From positions 23,051,642-23,115,641 of the forward strand of contig OX457031.1 in the NCBI GenBank assembly GCA_949752745.1: a DNA stretch of 64,000 nt, written 5' to 3'. A program made the position numbers and the translations under genes. How positions within the stretch are numbered: position 1 is the first letter of the stretch; each line of letters opens with the position of its first letter. Below the pieces are notes generated by a model. The model worked only from the letters and a program-made list of their open reading frames with translations. It had not been told where the DNA came from and made no database searches. The DNA is from Protula sp. h YS-2021. Its lineage: Eukaryota > Annelida > Polychaeta > Sabellida > Serpulidae. Positions 50,672 to 63,017 of this stretch are shown here, one piece after another.

Positions 50672-51087
50672 GAAAATATTTTGGGGACATTTCGCTGTGA
50701 TATCATGTTTGTGGTATTCTGTTTTGGTTTACACAAGTGCGGGGAGTTTTCTTTTTAACTGTCAGTTCGAAAGTTCTCTGTTCGGAGTGACCAATTTCAA
50801 AGTTTATGAACGTTGTGAGATTGGGTAGTACGAGTAAATAATATGTGACAGAGTCTCAAAACTTGCAAATTTTGCTGATGTTTCTGTGAGTAAGAACATT
50901 TTGGTGTTCGCACATTTCGCATGGTTGTGTACGTACATTTGGCATGTCAATTCGAAAGCTTTAACTGTGTTAATTGCAGGCAACTTTTCTCACACCAAGT
51001 GTGACTTTGATACGTACAAAACCATGCGAAATGTGCGAACACCAAAATGTTCTAATTCACAAACATCGGCAAAATTTATTTTAATTT
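50672..51087 (+). repeat. 3' flank with first fold-back (50852-51075)
   Basis: After the stop codon the sequence goes on into repeat material. The left arm (50852-50937) reads GTCTCAAAACTTGCAAATTT and later GTGTTCGCACATTTCGCATG; the right arm (51011-51075) is its reverse complement, with CATGCGAAATGTGCGAACAC. The arms pair over at least 60 bp with a loop of about 75 bp. It may belong to the 3' UTR. Confidence 0.75.
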
Positions 51088-51963
51088 GTAAGGGAGGGGG
51101 GCTGTGCTGTGACGTTCAAGTCTTACCTTGGCACGGGGTTCGTGTGTGGGACTAACTGTGTAACTCGAGTGGGAAGGGAAAAATGTTGAAGACGCAAAGC
51201 GCACGGTAGCGGAGTAGAAAGGATAAATATACACTTCCTTCGTTGCTATTCATTGTATAACATGTTTTTTATGCTTATGTTTCTGTCGTTGCATTTTCTG
51301 GCGGTGAAACGTGATGTCTTCCATGGTGTTAGTAATGTCAGTGTTTTCATGGTAACACTGGACGTAGTGTTGTAAGTCGGCATCGGGGGCCATCGGTTGT
51401 GGCGTTATTACTTAAACTCGTGCGGTTGGTTTAAACAAAGCACTTGCTAGGTAGACAGGAAAAGGTGTATTGACAAACATACTCATTTAATATTGGGGGT
51501 GGGTGGGTGGGATTGGTGGTAGGGGATTGTCGATTTATCAAGAGCTTTCAAAAATTACGGGGCAGGTTTTTTCGTTTTCCAGTATTAAGTCAGGACACCT
51601 GTCTTTATGAAATCATGCTGTTTGACCCAGCGAGTATTTGTTTTAATTTGTTTTTAGTTTCGCTGTCAGAAAGCGTACTTGTTAGAAATGAAAGTAAGGG
51701 AGGGGGGCTGTGCGGTGACGTTCAAGTCTTACCTTGGCACGGGGTTCGTGTGTGGGACTAACTGTGTAACTCGAGTGGGAAGGGAAAAATGTTGAAGACG
51801 CAAAGCGCACGGTAGCGAAGTAGAAAGGATAAATATACACTTCCTTCGTTGCTATTCATTGTATAACATGTTTTTTATGCTTATGTTTCTGTCGTTGCAT
51901 TTTCTGGCGGTGAAACGTGATGTCTTCCATGGTGTTAGTAATGTCAGTGTTTTCATGGTAACA
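51088..51963 (+). repeat. 270-bp direct repeat pair spaced 606 bp
   Basis: Segments 51088-51357 and 51694-51963 are nearly identical (GTAAGGGAGGGGGGCTGTGC at one end and CAGTGTTTTCATGGTAACA at the other). Only a few substitutions were noted. The 336 bp between them are not repeated here. No coding capacity is apparent. Confidence 0.9.
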
Positions 51964-54900
51964 TGAAGCTTCAGATCCGTTTAAAAAAAAGACGCTATTT
52001 CGGGACCATTTCGCTGTGATGTCATGTTTGTGGTATTCCGTTTTGGTTTACACAAGTGGGGGGAGTTTTTTTTGTATCAGTTTTTCCATGCAGTTCACTG
52101 TTCTTATACGAAGTGACCGACTTCATATTTATGAACGTCACGGGTCTGAGTAGTACGGGCAATTTTCATATAACGGGGTCTCAAAACCTGCCAAATTTGC
52201 CGAGGTATTAAGAAGTGTTTTGGTTCGTACATTTCGCATGGTTATGTGCGGTCGCGTATCAGGTTTCAGAGTGTTATTTGTATTTGATTTTTCTCGTTTA
52301 CAGTGACAAACTGTAAATTTATGAAAGTGGCGTTGATGGATAGTACGGATAAGTTTCATGTGACAGGGTCACAAAAGGTGCAAAGTTTGCCGATGTATTT
52401 AAAAAAGAAATACTTGCGTCGTAGATTTCGCGTGGTTGCACTGCATTTCGCATGGTTGTAGATGTGTGCGTACATTTCGCTTGTCAGTTCGAAAGCATTA
52501 GCTGTGTTATTTGCAGTTCACTGCTCCTATAAGAAGTGGCCGACTTTAAATTTATGAGCGTTGCGAGATGATGTAGTACGAGAAAATGATATGTGGCAGG
52601 GTCTCAAAACTTTACAAATTTTGCTGATGTTTCTGTGAGTAAGAACATTTTGGTGTTCGCACATTTCGCATGGTTGTGTACGTACATTTGGCATGTCAAT
52701 TCGAAAGCTTTAACTGTGTTAATTGCAGGCAACTTTTCTCACACCAAGTGTGACTTTGATACGTACAAAACCATGCGAAATGTGCGAACACCAAAATGTT
52801 CTAATTCACAGAAACATCGGCAAAATTTTCGAAGTTTGAGACCCTGTTACATACATGGTTGTGGACGTACATTTCGCATGTGATATTTTAGGACACAGGA
52901 ACAAAGTTCAGTTGCGGGCATACCTTTCAAAATTTTACAAGAAAAATAAAAAGGCGGATGAAGCTTCAGATCCATTTAAAAAAAAAATAAACTGTTTTGG
53001 GGACATTTCGCGGTGATGTCATTTTTGTGGGATTCTGTTTTGGTTTACACAAGTGGGAGGAGTTTTTTTTTTTTGTATCAGTTTTTTTTCCATGCAGTTC
53101 ACTGTTCTTAATCGAAGTGACCGACTTCTAATTTATGAACGTCACGGGTCTGGGTAGTACGGGCAATTTTCATGTAACGGGGTCTCAAAACCTGCCAAAT
53201 TTGCCGAGGTATTAAGAAGTGTTTTGGTTCGTACATTTCGCATGGTTATGTGCGTTCGCGTATCAGGTTTCAGTGTGTTATTTGCATTTGATTTTTCTTG
53301 TATAAAGTGACAGACTGTAAATTTGTGAAAGTGGCGGTGATGGATAGTACGGATAAGTTTCATGTGACAGGGTCACAAAAGCTGCCAATTTTGCCGATGT
53401 ATTTAAAAAATAAATACTTGCGTCGTAGATTTCGCGTGGTTGCACTACATTTCGCATGGTTGTAGATGTGTGCGTGCATTTCGCTTGTCAGTTCGAAAGT
53501 ATTAGCTGTGTTATTTGCATTTCACTGCTCCTATAAGAAGTGGCCGACTTTAAATTTATGAGCGTTGCGAGACGATGTAGTACGAGAAAATGATATGTGG
53601 CAGGGTCTCAGAACTTGCACATTTTGCTGATGTTTCTGTGAGTAAGAACATTTTGGTGTTCGCACATTTCGCATAATTGTGTACGTAAATTTCGCTTGTC
53701 AATTCGAAAGCTTTAGCTGCATTATTTGCAGTCCATTTTTCTCACACCAAGTGGCCGAATTAAGTACGTACAAAACCATGCGAAATGTGCGAACACCAAA
53801 ATGTTCTAATTCATAGAAGCATCGGCAAAATTTTTGAAGTTTGAAACCCTGTTACATACATGGTTTTGGACGTACATTTAGCATGTGATATTTTAGGACA
53901 CAGGGACAAAGTTCAGTTGCGGGCATACCTTTCAAATTTTCACAAGAAAAATAAAAAGGCGGATGAAGCTTCAAATCCGTTAAAAAAATAAACTGTTTTG
54001 GGGACATTTCGCGGTGATGTCATGTTCGTGGGATTCTGTTTTGGTTTACACAAGTGTGGGGAATTTTTTTTTTTTTTTTGTATCATTTTTTCCATGCAGT
54101 TCACTGTTCTTATACGAAGTGACCGACTTTTAATTTATGAACGTCACGGTTCTGGGTAGTACGGGCAATTTTCATGTAACGGGGTCTCAAAACCTGCCAA
54201 ATTTGCCGAGGTATTAAGAAGTGTTTTTGTTTCGTACATTTCGCATGGTTATGTGCGTTCGCGTATCAAGTTTCAGTGTGTTATTTGCATTTGATTTTTC
54301 TTGTATAAAGTGACAGTCTGTAAATTTATGAAAGTGGCGGTGATGGGTAGTACGGATAAGTTTCATGTGACAGGTGACAAAAGCTGCCAAGTTTGCCTAT
54401 GTATTTAAAAAAAATAAATACTTGCGTCGCAGATTTCGCGTGGTTGCATTACATTTCGCATGGTTGTGTATGAGCGTACATTTCGTTTGTCAGTTCGAAA
54501 GTTCTCTGTTCGGAGTGACCAATTTCAAAGTTTATGAACGTTACGAGATTGGGTAGTACGAGCAAAAGGTATGTGACAGAGCCTCAAAACTTGGAAATTT
54601 TGCCGATATTGCCGTGATTAAGAAAATTTCGGTGTTCGCACATTTCGCATGGTTGTGTGCGTACATTTCGCATGTCAGTTTGAAAGTTTTAATTGTGTTA
54701 TTTGCAGTTCACTTTTCTCATACTAAGTCACCTACTTTAGTACGTACACAACCATGCAAAATGTGCGAACACCAAAATGTGCTTATTTACAGAAACATCG
54801 GCAAAATTGTCAAAAGTTTGAGACCGTGTCACATGCATGGTTGTTATACGTTCATTTCGCATGATTGTGTATAAACGTGCATTTCGCTTGTCAGTTTTAC

Positions 54901-54990
54901 CTGTTATTTGCAGTTCACTGTTCTTATACGAAGTGACCGACTTTAAATTTATGAACGTCGCGAGAAGGGCGTACGCGCAAACGTGACATT
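51964..54990 (+). repeat. About 1-kb tandem array (three units) carrying copies of the last exon's end
   Basis: Unit starts, set at GAAGCTTCAGATCCGTTTAA, lie at 51964, 52961 and 53963, and the corresponding phrase in the gene is at 50649. Each unit has a stretch like the 3' flank of the gene, a CATTTCGCATGGTT-rich stretch and a fold-back. Before the units at 52961 and 53963 lies a copy of the end of exon 14 (from 52881 and 53886, starting TGATATTTTAGGACACAGG). Both copies keep the reading frame for about 30 codons. The third unit diverges near 54480, where it instead resembles 50760-50850. Confidence 0.88.
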
Positions 54991-55085
54991 GTCTCAAAAC
55001 TTGGAAAATTTGCCGATGTTTCCGTGATTAAAAAATTTTGGTGTTCGCACATTTCGCATGATTTTGTACGTACATTTCGCATGTC
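52602..55085. repeat. Further fold-back (hairpin) copies in the array
   Basis: Arms: 52602-52688 with 52760-52854; 53606-53692 with 53765-53858; 54575-54667 with 54740-54835; and a lone left arm at 54990-55080. All share GTGTTCGCACATTTCGCATG and its reverse complement. Each pair spans about 250 bp with arms of 85-95 bp, long enough for a stable hairpin in RNA or single-stranded DNA. Confidence 0.85.
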
Positions 55086-55649
55086 AGTTTGAAAGTTTTA
55101 ATTGTGTTATTTTCAGTTAATTTTTCTCATACGAAGTCACCGACATTAACTTTATGAACGTCACGAGAGGGGTAGTACACCCAAGTTGTGTTGCATGGTC
55201 TCTAAACTTGCAAATTTTGTGCATGGTTGTGTACGTACATTTCGCAAGTTAGTTTGAAAGTTTCTGCTGTGTATTTTGTTTTCTTTAGGAAGCTTTTATG
55301 TGGTTTATATCTCATTGCCTCACGTTTTTTTCGGCCTATCATTAAATTTTAAGTAGTGTACATAACACTGAGCTTGAAAATCAGATAGAGTTGGTTATTT
55401 ACACAAGACGGTTATATCAGTGAAGGATTTTGTTGTATTATTTTTCCTGTATTTTGGTTATATTTTAAAAGAGTTTTGGTTTTAAACATTCATCTGTATA
55501 AATCTGTATTTTGTTTTTAAACAATTCATCTGTATAATATAAATCTATGTTTTTAAACATTCATCTGTTTTAATATCTTTTGTGCTGCTCTTCAATATTT
55601 TGTAAATCTTCAATTAATGTTAAATAGTTTATGTATAGAAATGAAAGAA
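55086..55649. other. AT-rich stretch after the array
   Basis: No gene recognised. The sequence loses the array character near 55270 and then contains three near-copies of AAACATTCATCTGTATAAT at 55485-55575. Confidence 0.6.
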
Positions 55650-55702
55650 AATAAATATTACATTGGGATTATGTAATAAATAAAATAAAAGGTGTAAATA
55701 AA
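55650..55702 (+). terminator. Cluster of AATAAA polyadenylation signals
   Basis: At least four AATAAA hexamers occur within about 55 bp (55650, 55675, 55679-55684, 55697). They could mark the true 3' end of a long transcript of the recombinase-like gene 5 kb downstream of its stop, which would put the whole array in its 3' UTR. They may also be chance in AT-rich DNA. Confidence 0.4.
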
Positions 55703-56112
55703 AGAAAACAAACTCTACGCTTGTTTGGCTTTTATTTAGTGTTTCCCTAATACTCTTTTACAGAAAGCACGTGGCCTTTGTTTATAAACAAAATCGGTTT
55801 GTTTACATTTTTTACACAGTCTCGATTCACATCAAACTTATAGTTGCAGATATCAAAAAATGGTGTAAAATATGCAAATTATGTAAACAAAATATTCTGT
55901 TTCGCAGGGTTCATGCTTTGTTAAATTTCTCTTAATCTGTTGTCTTTTATATATTTTCGCTTTCGGAATTGAATGTAAAAAAAATCTACCGAGATTTTCA
56001 TATACAACTTATGTCTGAAAAGTCCCTAATAACGAAGTTAGATTTTTGGCGTACATTTCGCGAGTTGGAGAAGAAATCGCGATTCGTCGTTTGTTTCCCG
56101 ACATACCTGTAT

Positions 56113-56114
<2 letters not shown>

Positions 56115-56144
<30 letters not shown>
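56115..56144 (+). repeat. (GT)n microsatellite
   Basis: Fifteen uninterrupted GT units. Confidence 0.95.
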
Positions 56145-56145
<1 letters not shown>

Positions 56146-56167
56146 AGTCTGTTGTGAACAAAGTGTT

Positions 56168-57130
56168 GTGTGCAAGATATCTGGAGAACGAAACGTCGGA
56201 TCGAGTTCAAACTTGATCGATTTATTCCTTGGTTAGGTCAGACGGTTCTATCAACTTTTGACGCATGTCACGTGGTTAGGGCAAGCGTATGACGTCATTA
56301 CGTCAAAATCTTTTGGGCGAAATTTCTCAGCCGCTGAACATCGGAGAAAGTTGAAACTTGGTGGGATTGTTGCTTGGTATGTCCGAAAGACTTCGTAGAA
56401 TTTTTTCGCGAGTAGAACGAACGAATGCGGCGTATGACGTCATTACGTAAAATATGTATATATTTTGAACAAGATCTTGTGTGCAATATATCTCGATAAC
56501 GGAAAGTTCTATCGACTTCAAATTTTGTATGAACATTCCTTGGGTCAGTCGGACGGTTCTATCAACTTTTCACGCATGTCACGTGATTCGGGCAGGCGTA
56601 TGACGTCATTACGTAAAAATCTTTTGTGCGAAATTTCTCAGCCGCTGAACTTCGGAGAAAGTTGAAACGTGGCGGAATTGTTGCTTGATAGGTCCGAAAG
56701 ACTCTGTAGAATTTTTTCGCGAGTAGAATGCGGCGTATGACGTCATCACGTAACATATGTATATATTTTGCACAAGGTCTTGTGTGCGAAATATCTCGAC
56801 AACGGAAAGCCGTATCGACTTCAAATTTTATGTGAACATTCCTTGGGTCAGTCGAGCGGTTCTACCAACTTTTCACGCATGTCACGTAATTAGGGCAGGT
56901 GTATGACGTCATCACATAAAAATCTTGTGTGCGAAATTTCTCAGCTGCTGAACATCATAGAAAGTTGAAACTTAGTGGGATTGTTGTTTGGTAATTCCGA
57001 AAGATTCTGGATATTCTTTGGCTCAGTCAGACGACTGTTTCAACTTTTAAAAAAAATTATCTGTTGTTAAGCAAAATTTCTCGACATCGGAAAGTCGGAT
57101 CGACTTTAAATTTGGTGTAGTTATTCCTTG
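56168..57130 (+). repeat. About 305-bp tandem repeat with TGACGTCA palindromes, three units
   Basis: Units begin near 56168, 56475 and 56779; the last is partial. Each contains ATATCTCGA or ATATCTGGA, a CGACTTCAAATTTT-type phrase, TTCCTTGG, a CACGCATGTCACGT phrase, GCGAAATTTCTCAGC and one or two TATGACGTCAT palindromes. The 8-bp TGACGTCA matches the consensus CRE/ATF site, but it recurs because the unit does, so regulation is not implied. No coding frame. Confidence 0.85.
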
Positions 57131-60100
57131 GATAAGTCGCACGGTTTTGATTAAACATTACTAAATTCGTGTAGAAAATCAAGAAAGGTGTATAACGCCA
57201 ACACCCCCCCCCCCCGCCTCCCCATTTTTTGGCTCCTTTGTTGTCAAAACATAGGTGTTAACTACGCTGGGGATTTCAGCGTTTTGCAGGAGATTCTCGA
57301 GTGTTCCTGCATTCTTTAGAAAGCTTCAAAACAGTAACAGCATTGATGTCGGTCCAATGCTATTTGTTAGTACCTGAAATTAAGCTTTTTGTGCGTTTCT
57401 CATCTGCGGCTGTTACGTAACTTGCCACTCAGTCAGGGGTTAGTGTCAGTTGTGGTGCACGATGGAGTCGTCATCTACGAGGTCATGGAATGTTATAGGT
57501 CTAAGCAGGTCTAGCTATTGATTTTTTTTCGCCGCATGCTTGATTCGGTTGCCAAGGCATCCTATATATAGGAGCTATTTTGTATCGATCGGCATTGTTT
57601 GCAGAAGTTTTTTTCGCTATTAAAGTGGGTCATCTGATATCTTGTGTTATGAGAAGCAGCTCACCATTTTGGCACCGAAATGCCTTCCCCCTTCCCCCAC
57701 CGAGGTGCGTCATCAGATGCGCAGTTATGAAGAAGGCCTTTCTAGTGCTATTTGGCCGATGGGAATGTGCGAAGACAAGGTAGTCTATCATGGCTGTAAC
57801 TACACTTAGGGTACAGACCGTTACCGTTGCCTTTGGTAAAAGGGTTAGAGTTGTGTTTATAGTCGGAAATATATTAAATAGCTGTTGTGGGGGGGGGGGG
57901 GGGAGGGCGTGTGGAGGATGATGGTTAACAAAAAAAAAATCCCGACCACCTTCAAGACTGGATAAAAAGTAAGACCCGTTCGTCGTGACCCCTTCCAGAT
58001 TCGGGTAAAAAGACGTACGGTAAAACCTGCCTGTCTTGACCAACTTCCAGACCCGGATAAAAATGTAACGTACAGTAAAACTACTATAATGACCTATTTC
58101 AGATCTGGGTGAGAAGGGCCCACAGTAAAACTCGTTTTAGCGACCACCTTCCAGACTCGGATGAAAAAAAGACGCCCATTTATAGCTGTTTTAGTGACCA
58201 CCATCTTAGTGGTTTATTTTGAGTTTTTTTACATTGAATTGAGGTTATGTTTGCAGAAATGAACATTTTATTTCAGTAATTAAAAAAAAGGATTTTTTTT
58301 TGGGAGGGGGGAGGGGGGATCAAGGGTTTGGTCGGGGAGACATTTGTTTTTGTTCACAAAAACAAGAAACTAAGTAGGTATCGACTGAAAGTGTATAACA
58401 TAAGCCTGTACTCTTATGTTTTGTGTGCACCGGCCGCTCTAGTTTGAGGTATAAGTTGAGAAATGACGTTCATGGACATGTTTGTTTTTAACGGAATGAA
58501 CCGGATTGACTGATCTAAACAACCGAGGTCAGCACATTTTATGCCTTACGTACCGGTGTTCGTGCACTTGTTCACTGCATATCTATGTTTACTTTAAACG
58601 TGGTAGACCATTAACTGAGAATCTTTTGTGTATCTTTGGACATATATAGTATGTATCTTGTTTGTTTGTTTTATCCTTTACCCGTTCTTGGTACCACTAT
58701 TCCTACAAGGACGATGACACGATACAGTCCAACCTCTTTGTACTGAACACTTGGCAACGTGGAAAATGTAACACAGAGCTATTTACCATATAAAAATCCT
58801 GTTAATAGGGCTTAAACGCAGATTAACAGTTCACTTTCGGAGGTTGATCTGTACTGATTAGGGTTTGGATTAGGACAGTGCTCCGCTTGCCTCCTATGCG
58901 GGATTATTTCTTAGATTCAAGATCGAAGATTGTAAAAAGTATTTACAGTGTTTTCTTTTTTATTTTTATTATTATTATTATTTTGTTGTGTATGATAGGT
59001 TCTAGATGGTCTACCCTGTTTATATGGGCTGATGTACCGGTTTTGTACCAAGAACAAAGGTGCATTAAAATGGACTCCTCAAACACAGCTGAACTAGATA
59101 TAATCGATCATACATAAGAAGGAAATCTATTGACACAGCTAAATCTTAACTAAAAGACACTGCACAGATGTCACAAAGAATGCACGTAGCTTGTTTCTGT
59201 TGCTTCATTTGTAGTGTGGGAATTCTCCCGACCAGGCAAATAACGTTTGCAAAATTTTCCAGAACGTCAGTGCCAAGACGTAGAAACGTTGTTATACCTG
59301 ATTTCTTCTACTGGGGATTTTTAAGAGCTCTTGTTTATGCTGTCGGAGATATATGGTAGCAAAGTATGAGAGCAATTTATTTGTTTGAGTATATATATAT
59401 ATGGAGGACCGATCGGGCTGATTACCTTTTTGCGACCTTGAGTGGTCATTCAAGCCACCGCAGAATGTTTACCTTCCGTACCGTTTCGATTTTCCCTTGT
59501 AGCACTCTTTACATTTATCTACGCATTTGCCAAAGCCTGTGAAGGGTTTTTGGTAAAACATGGTATGAGTATTTAAAGGAATATCCTATCAATACGATAA
59601 TATTTTGATGGCATTGAGAGGTCACTGAAGGTCACTAAAGGACTTTGAACTCCGAATTGAAACATTTTCGTATACCGTCAATTCAATTCTATTGTAATTA
59701 CCAGCATCTTCTCGAGATGATTTGACATTTCACTGATTTATCCGGTTGTTGGGGTCTCCGTGTTCCGACGGACACATCAAGAGCTATGCAGCTTGCAGCG
59801 GCTGTGATTCGCATAGTCGTAAACCAACAAGAACGTCAAATGCGCAATGACGTTTGCAGAACGTTAATGTGGTATAGCGTTTTAATTATCCTGTGAAGTA
59901 ACAATTATCCACGCGTTCAGCTTTCCCCTGAATTTAATTTATCATTCTTCAATATAATCAAAACATTGGATGATTTTGGGATTGGATTAAATAAATAAGA
60001 ATTTTGTGGTTTTGATTTTGTGAATATGGCGTGACAAGATGCCAGTAAAAGAGTATGGAATATTTGCAGTATTTTACTTATTTTATATTAATTATAAGAA

Positions 60101-61680
60101 TTTTGCTTAGTTGTTAATTCAGGATTCATGAACACAATAAAGGAATGCTGGTCTATTCTAACTGTGTTATTTCATTCGTACGAACCCGCCTTGTGGCTAC
60201 ACAAAGCTATTCTAATACTACACACGCCCCAGCATTTACAAGTAAATAGCAACCAGCACTTCACCAAACCCAGCCATGTCACAGCAGGATAAGGGTTAAA
60301 AGCAGAACCTCTGAGCATTGAGTCCTGGGGTTTCCCCATCAAGGCAGAGACAATGCAAAGAAACCGCATCAATTTGAGTGCAAATTGTAAGCAGGAGGCT
60401 ACTCCGGAAACTGGAAATTCCGAGGTCAAAAGGGTCATCCTTGACCTTAGCGCAAAACCGATGAAACATTTTGTTTGGTTTGGATGGGGGGGGGGGGGGG
60501 GGGGGACTCGAGAAATTTCAGCTGTTTCAATATTCTGATCCAATAATTTTAAAATAACACTTTCGGTGGCGATTTTGGCGCCCTGTAATAATCTGTATTG
60601 ATATAATTTTCAAAATTAAAAATGGCTGTTAGGCCTTTAGACTGAAGAATCTTCCTGGAGACAGGAGATCTCCCCTCTCAGCAAACATATTTTTTCCCTG
60701 CAAAAGTTCCGGTGTTTTTTATCGACCCCAAATTCATGTCTCTAGAACGTACTGTTGCGGCGCACCTTCTGATTGCCTGATCAAGGAGTAGGGTATCTGT
60801 ACATGGGATTGCTGATGGAAATCACATCGACTTTTTGACCATCGTATCAAGTGAATGCCGTAGAAAGTCAAAATATGACTTTCGCTATGAAGACGCAAAC
60901 TTGTTTCCATCGTTCAACCTTAGTTCGTCATAAAAAAAAACAATGAGAAAAATGGTTTGAAGTTGCTTTTTCGCTAATATATCATCAGTTACGTTAGAAT
61001 TGTGATTCAGTGTTGGGAAAATATGTTTTCGGAACATTTTGACGTTGGGGCCCTGTCGTCCCAACAGTAGACCAAAGTACGTCATTACGATTGTGTTTGC
61101 CAGCTGGGAGAGCAAGCAGTGTTTTTCTCTTTTTGTTTCTGTTTGTTTTTGTTGTTTTTTTTAAAGTTCGTTTTGGTCTTAAGTCCGTTTGCAAAATGAC
61201 GTACTTTGTGTGCTCTTCTAAAGTATACTCTTCGATTGGAATGAGGAACATTTGACACATTCTCAGCTTGAAACCCAACGTTTAATCATAGATTTTCAAT
61301 CAAGGGATTATCTGTGATAGGAATGTGCTTATAACGGAGCATGTTGATGAATTACGTCTTTGACTTCCACAAGAATCGCTTACTGTAACCTCCTCAGGCA
61401 TAGATTCCTGATGTCAGTACTGCTAACGTTGCTAACGATTATATAAATTTTAATAGCTTTAATAGGTACCGTAAATATACATTATTTCAACGTTTTAATG
61501 GTATATTTTGTGGTACTACCAGAACATTAGGTAAGAAAATTGAAATATTTCAACAAAATGGGAAGATAAAAATTCAAGATTCTTTGGATTTTTATGTAAA
61601 TGGTGTCGCCAAGAAGTATCCAGTTTTGTACCAGTCAGTTCCAAAAAGAAAACTGTATTTTCTCAGCGGAAAAACCTAAA
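57131..61680. other. Intergenic stretch between the arrays and the membrane protein gene
   Basis: No intact gene seen. At 57930-58215 four diverged copies of a unit like AAAACTCGTTTTAGCGACCA then CCTTCCAGACTCGGAT recur about every 70 bp; they resemble the ends of DNA transposons. There are G runs at about 57889-57902 and 60487-60505, and an ATT run at 58968. The 5' UTR of the next gene should lie in the last few hundred bases. Confidence 0.5.
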
Positions 61681-63017
61681 ATGTTGGGCACTGCCGAGGT
61701 AAGTTGTTTTGTTTCTGTCGCATGGTTTATTTTGAGGCAATGCTGCTATGTATAGCTACTACTACATCGCACTTGGGATGACGAGACCGATATCTTGTTA
61801 TGCTTTGGTAAAAGCATGCCTTTACTTGATTCTTGACATTTCATCCAAGCAAAATTTTATAGACCTAAACAAGGATTTCCATTCTGAAATAACATTTTAA
61901 AATAAAAACAAGAGCTTTTGGATCCATGACATTTTTTTTTTGAAATACAAACAAGAAAGTGCGAGGTGCGATATTTTGATTTCCAACTTGACTTAACCTT
62001 GATTGAAATTACATTTTAAAACTCCGAAAACTGTTTAAATGTAATTTTCTCAGTTTCTTCCTTTTCAGTGTGGAACGAGTAACTGTCTTTACATCGTCTA
62101 TCGGTTGTTCTGGACAATATGGTGGATCAGCATTTTTATATATGACATCACTGAATTTGATGATAAACATATGCATCCGTACCCTGCGTACTTGACAAAT
62201 TGGTCTCTCGCCCTCCTCACTTTTTCTTCGTTTTTGCAATTTTTATCAGCAATGTATGGAAAATACAGGGAACAGCAAGTAAGAAGCTGTTTTCTACTTC
62301 TCTGTTATTCCCTTATCTTCATGACAGTCTGTTTTTTTATAGTAAAAATGCATCTGTTACTTTATTCAGGCCTCCCAGCGAACGTAAAAATCATATTTAT
62401 TGAAAACAGAATTCTTTCTTTTTGAAAAATACTTGTAATACCTGCAAAAACCTGGCTTTTCCAAATGGCCAAAATAATTAATTGTTTTGTCAGCTTATTA
62501 TTTATTATTAATTATTAGGTTTTCTTTGCAAAACCCATAAAATTAAATATAAACATGTCTTAATTTGATCCACATCGCAGATTTATGCGATGTAATTAAT
62601 ATACTTCCAAGCAAGCAATTGAAAACGTGTACACTTCATACACCATGTATTCATTTAAATATTGAGAAGGAAAAAAGAATATATGGAAGTTGGTCTATAG
62701 AACAGATTAATCTACATTACATGAATTGTGTGATGTCATATTGCATGTACAACAAACTTTGCATATCATAATTTGAAGCCATTTCTGCAGCTAAAATGAC
62801 ACAATTACAGAAATGTTCCCGAAATCTGCTGAGCCGTGTTATAATCACAAAAAATTAAAATTTGAAGTAGGTATATTAACGGACAACGTTGTTTGACGTC
62901 AGATGGCTTCATCAAATGAGACCCCGCTGCTGTACCAGCTTAACTGGGCTGTATACAGTATGGCGTCGGCAGTAGCAATTGTTGTATCAATATTATACTG
63001 GGCTGTTATTTATGATG
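61681..63017 (+). CDS. Rolling-stone-like multipass membrane protein, 5' part
   Basis: Exons 61681-61698 (ATG to GAG, donor GTAAGT), 62069-62278 and 62903-63017 (ending in phase 1); the gene runs off the window. Phases agree (0, 0, 1). The first exon is short, and its start is the least certain part of the model. Exon 2 has a hydrophobic segment CLYIVYRLFWTIWWISIFIY, then YPAYLTNWSLALLTFSSFLQ; exon 3 has LNWAVYSMASAVAIVVSILY then WAVIYD. The YR...YLTNW...YW...YD order is the pattern I associate with the rolling stone family, named for a Drosophila protein in myoblast fusion. Function in this animal is inferred only by family. At least three membrane segments lie in the visible part; the rest is missing. 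Confidence 0.75.

Noticed and set aside
55998..56824. Several minus-strand frames over the TGACGTCA array
   Set aside because: They repeat with the 305-bp unit and change frame between units.
57630..58043. Minus-strand frame of 137 codons
   Set aside because: It crosses a G run and transposon-end-like repeats, with no motif.
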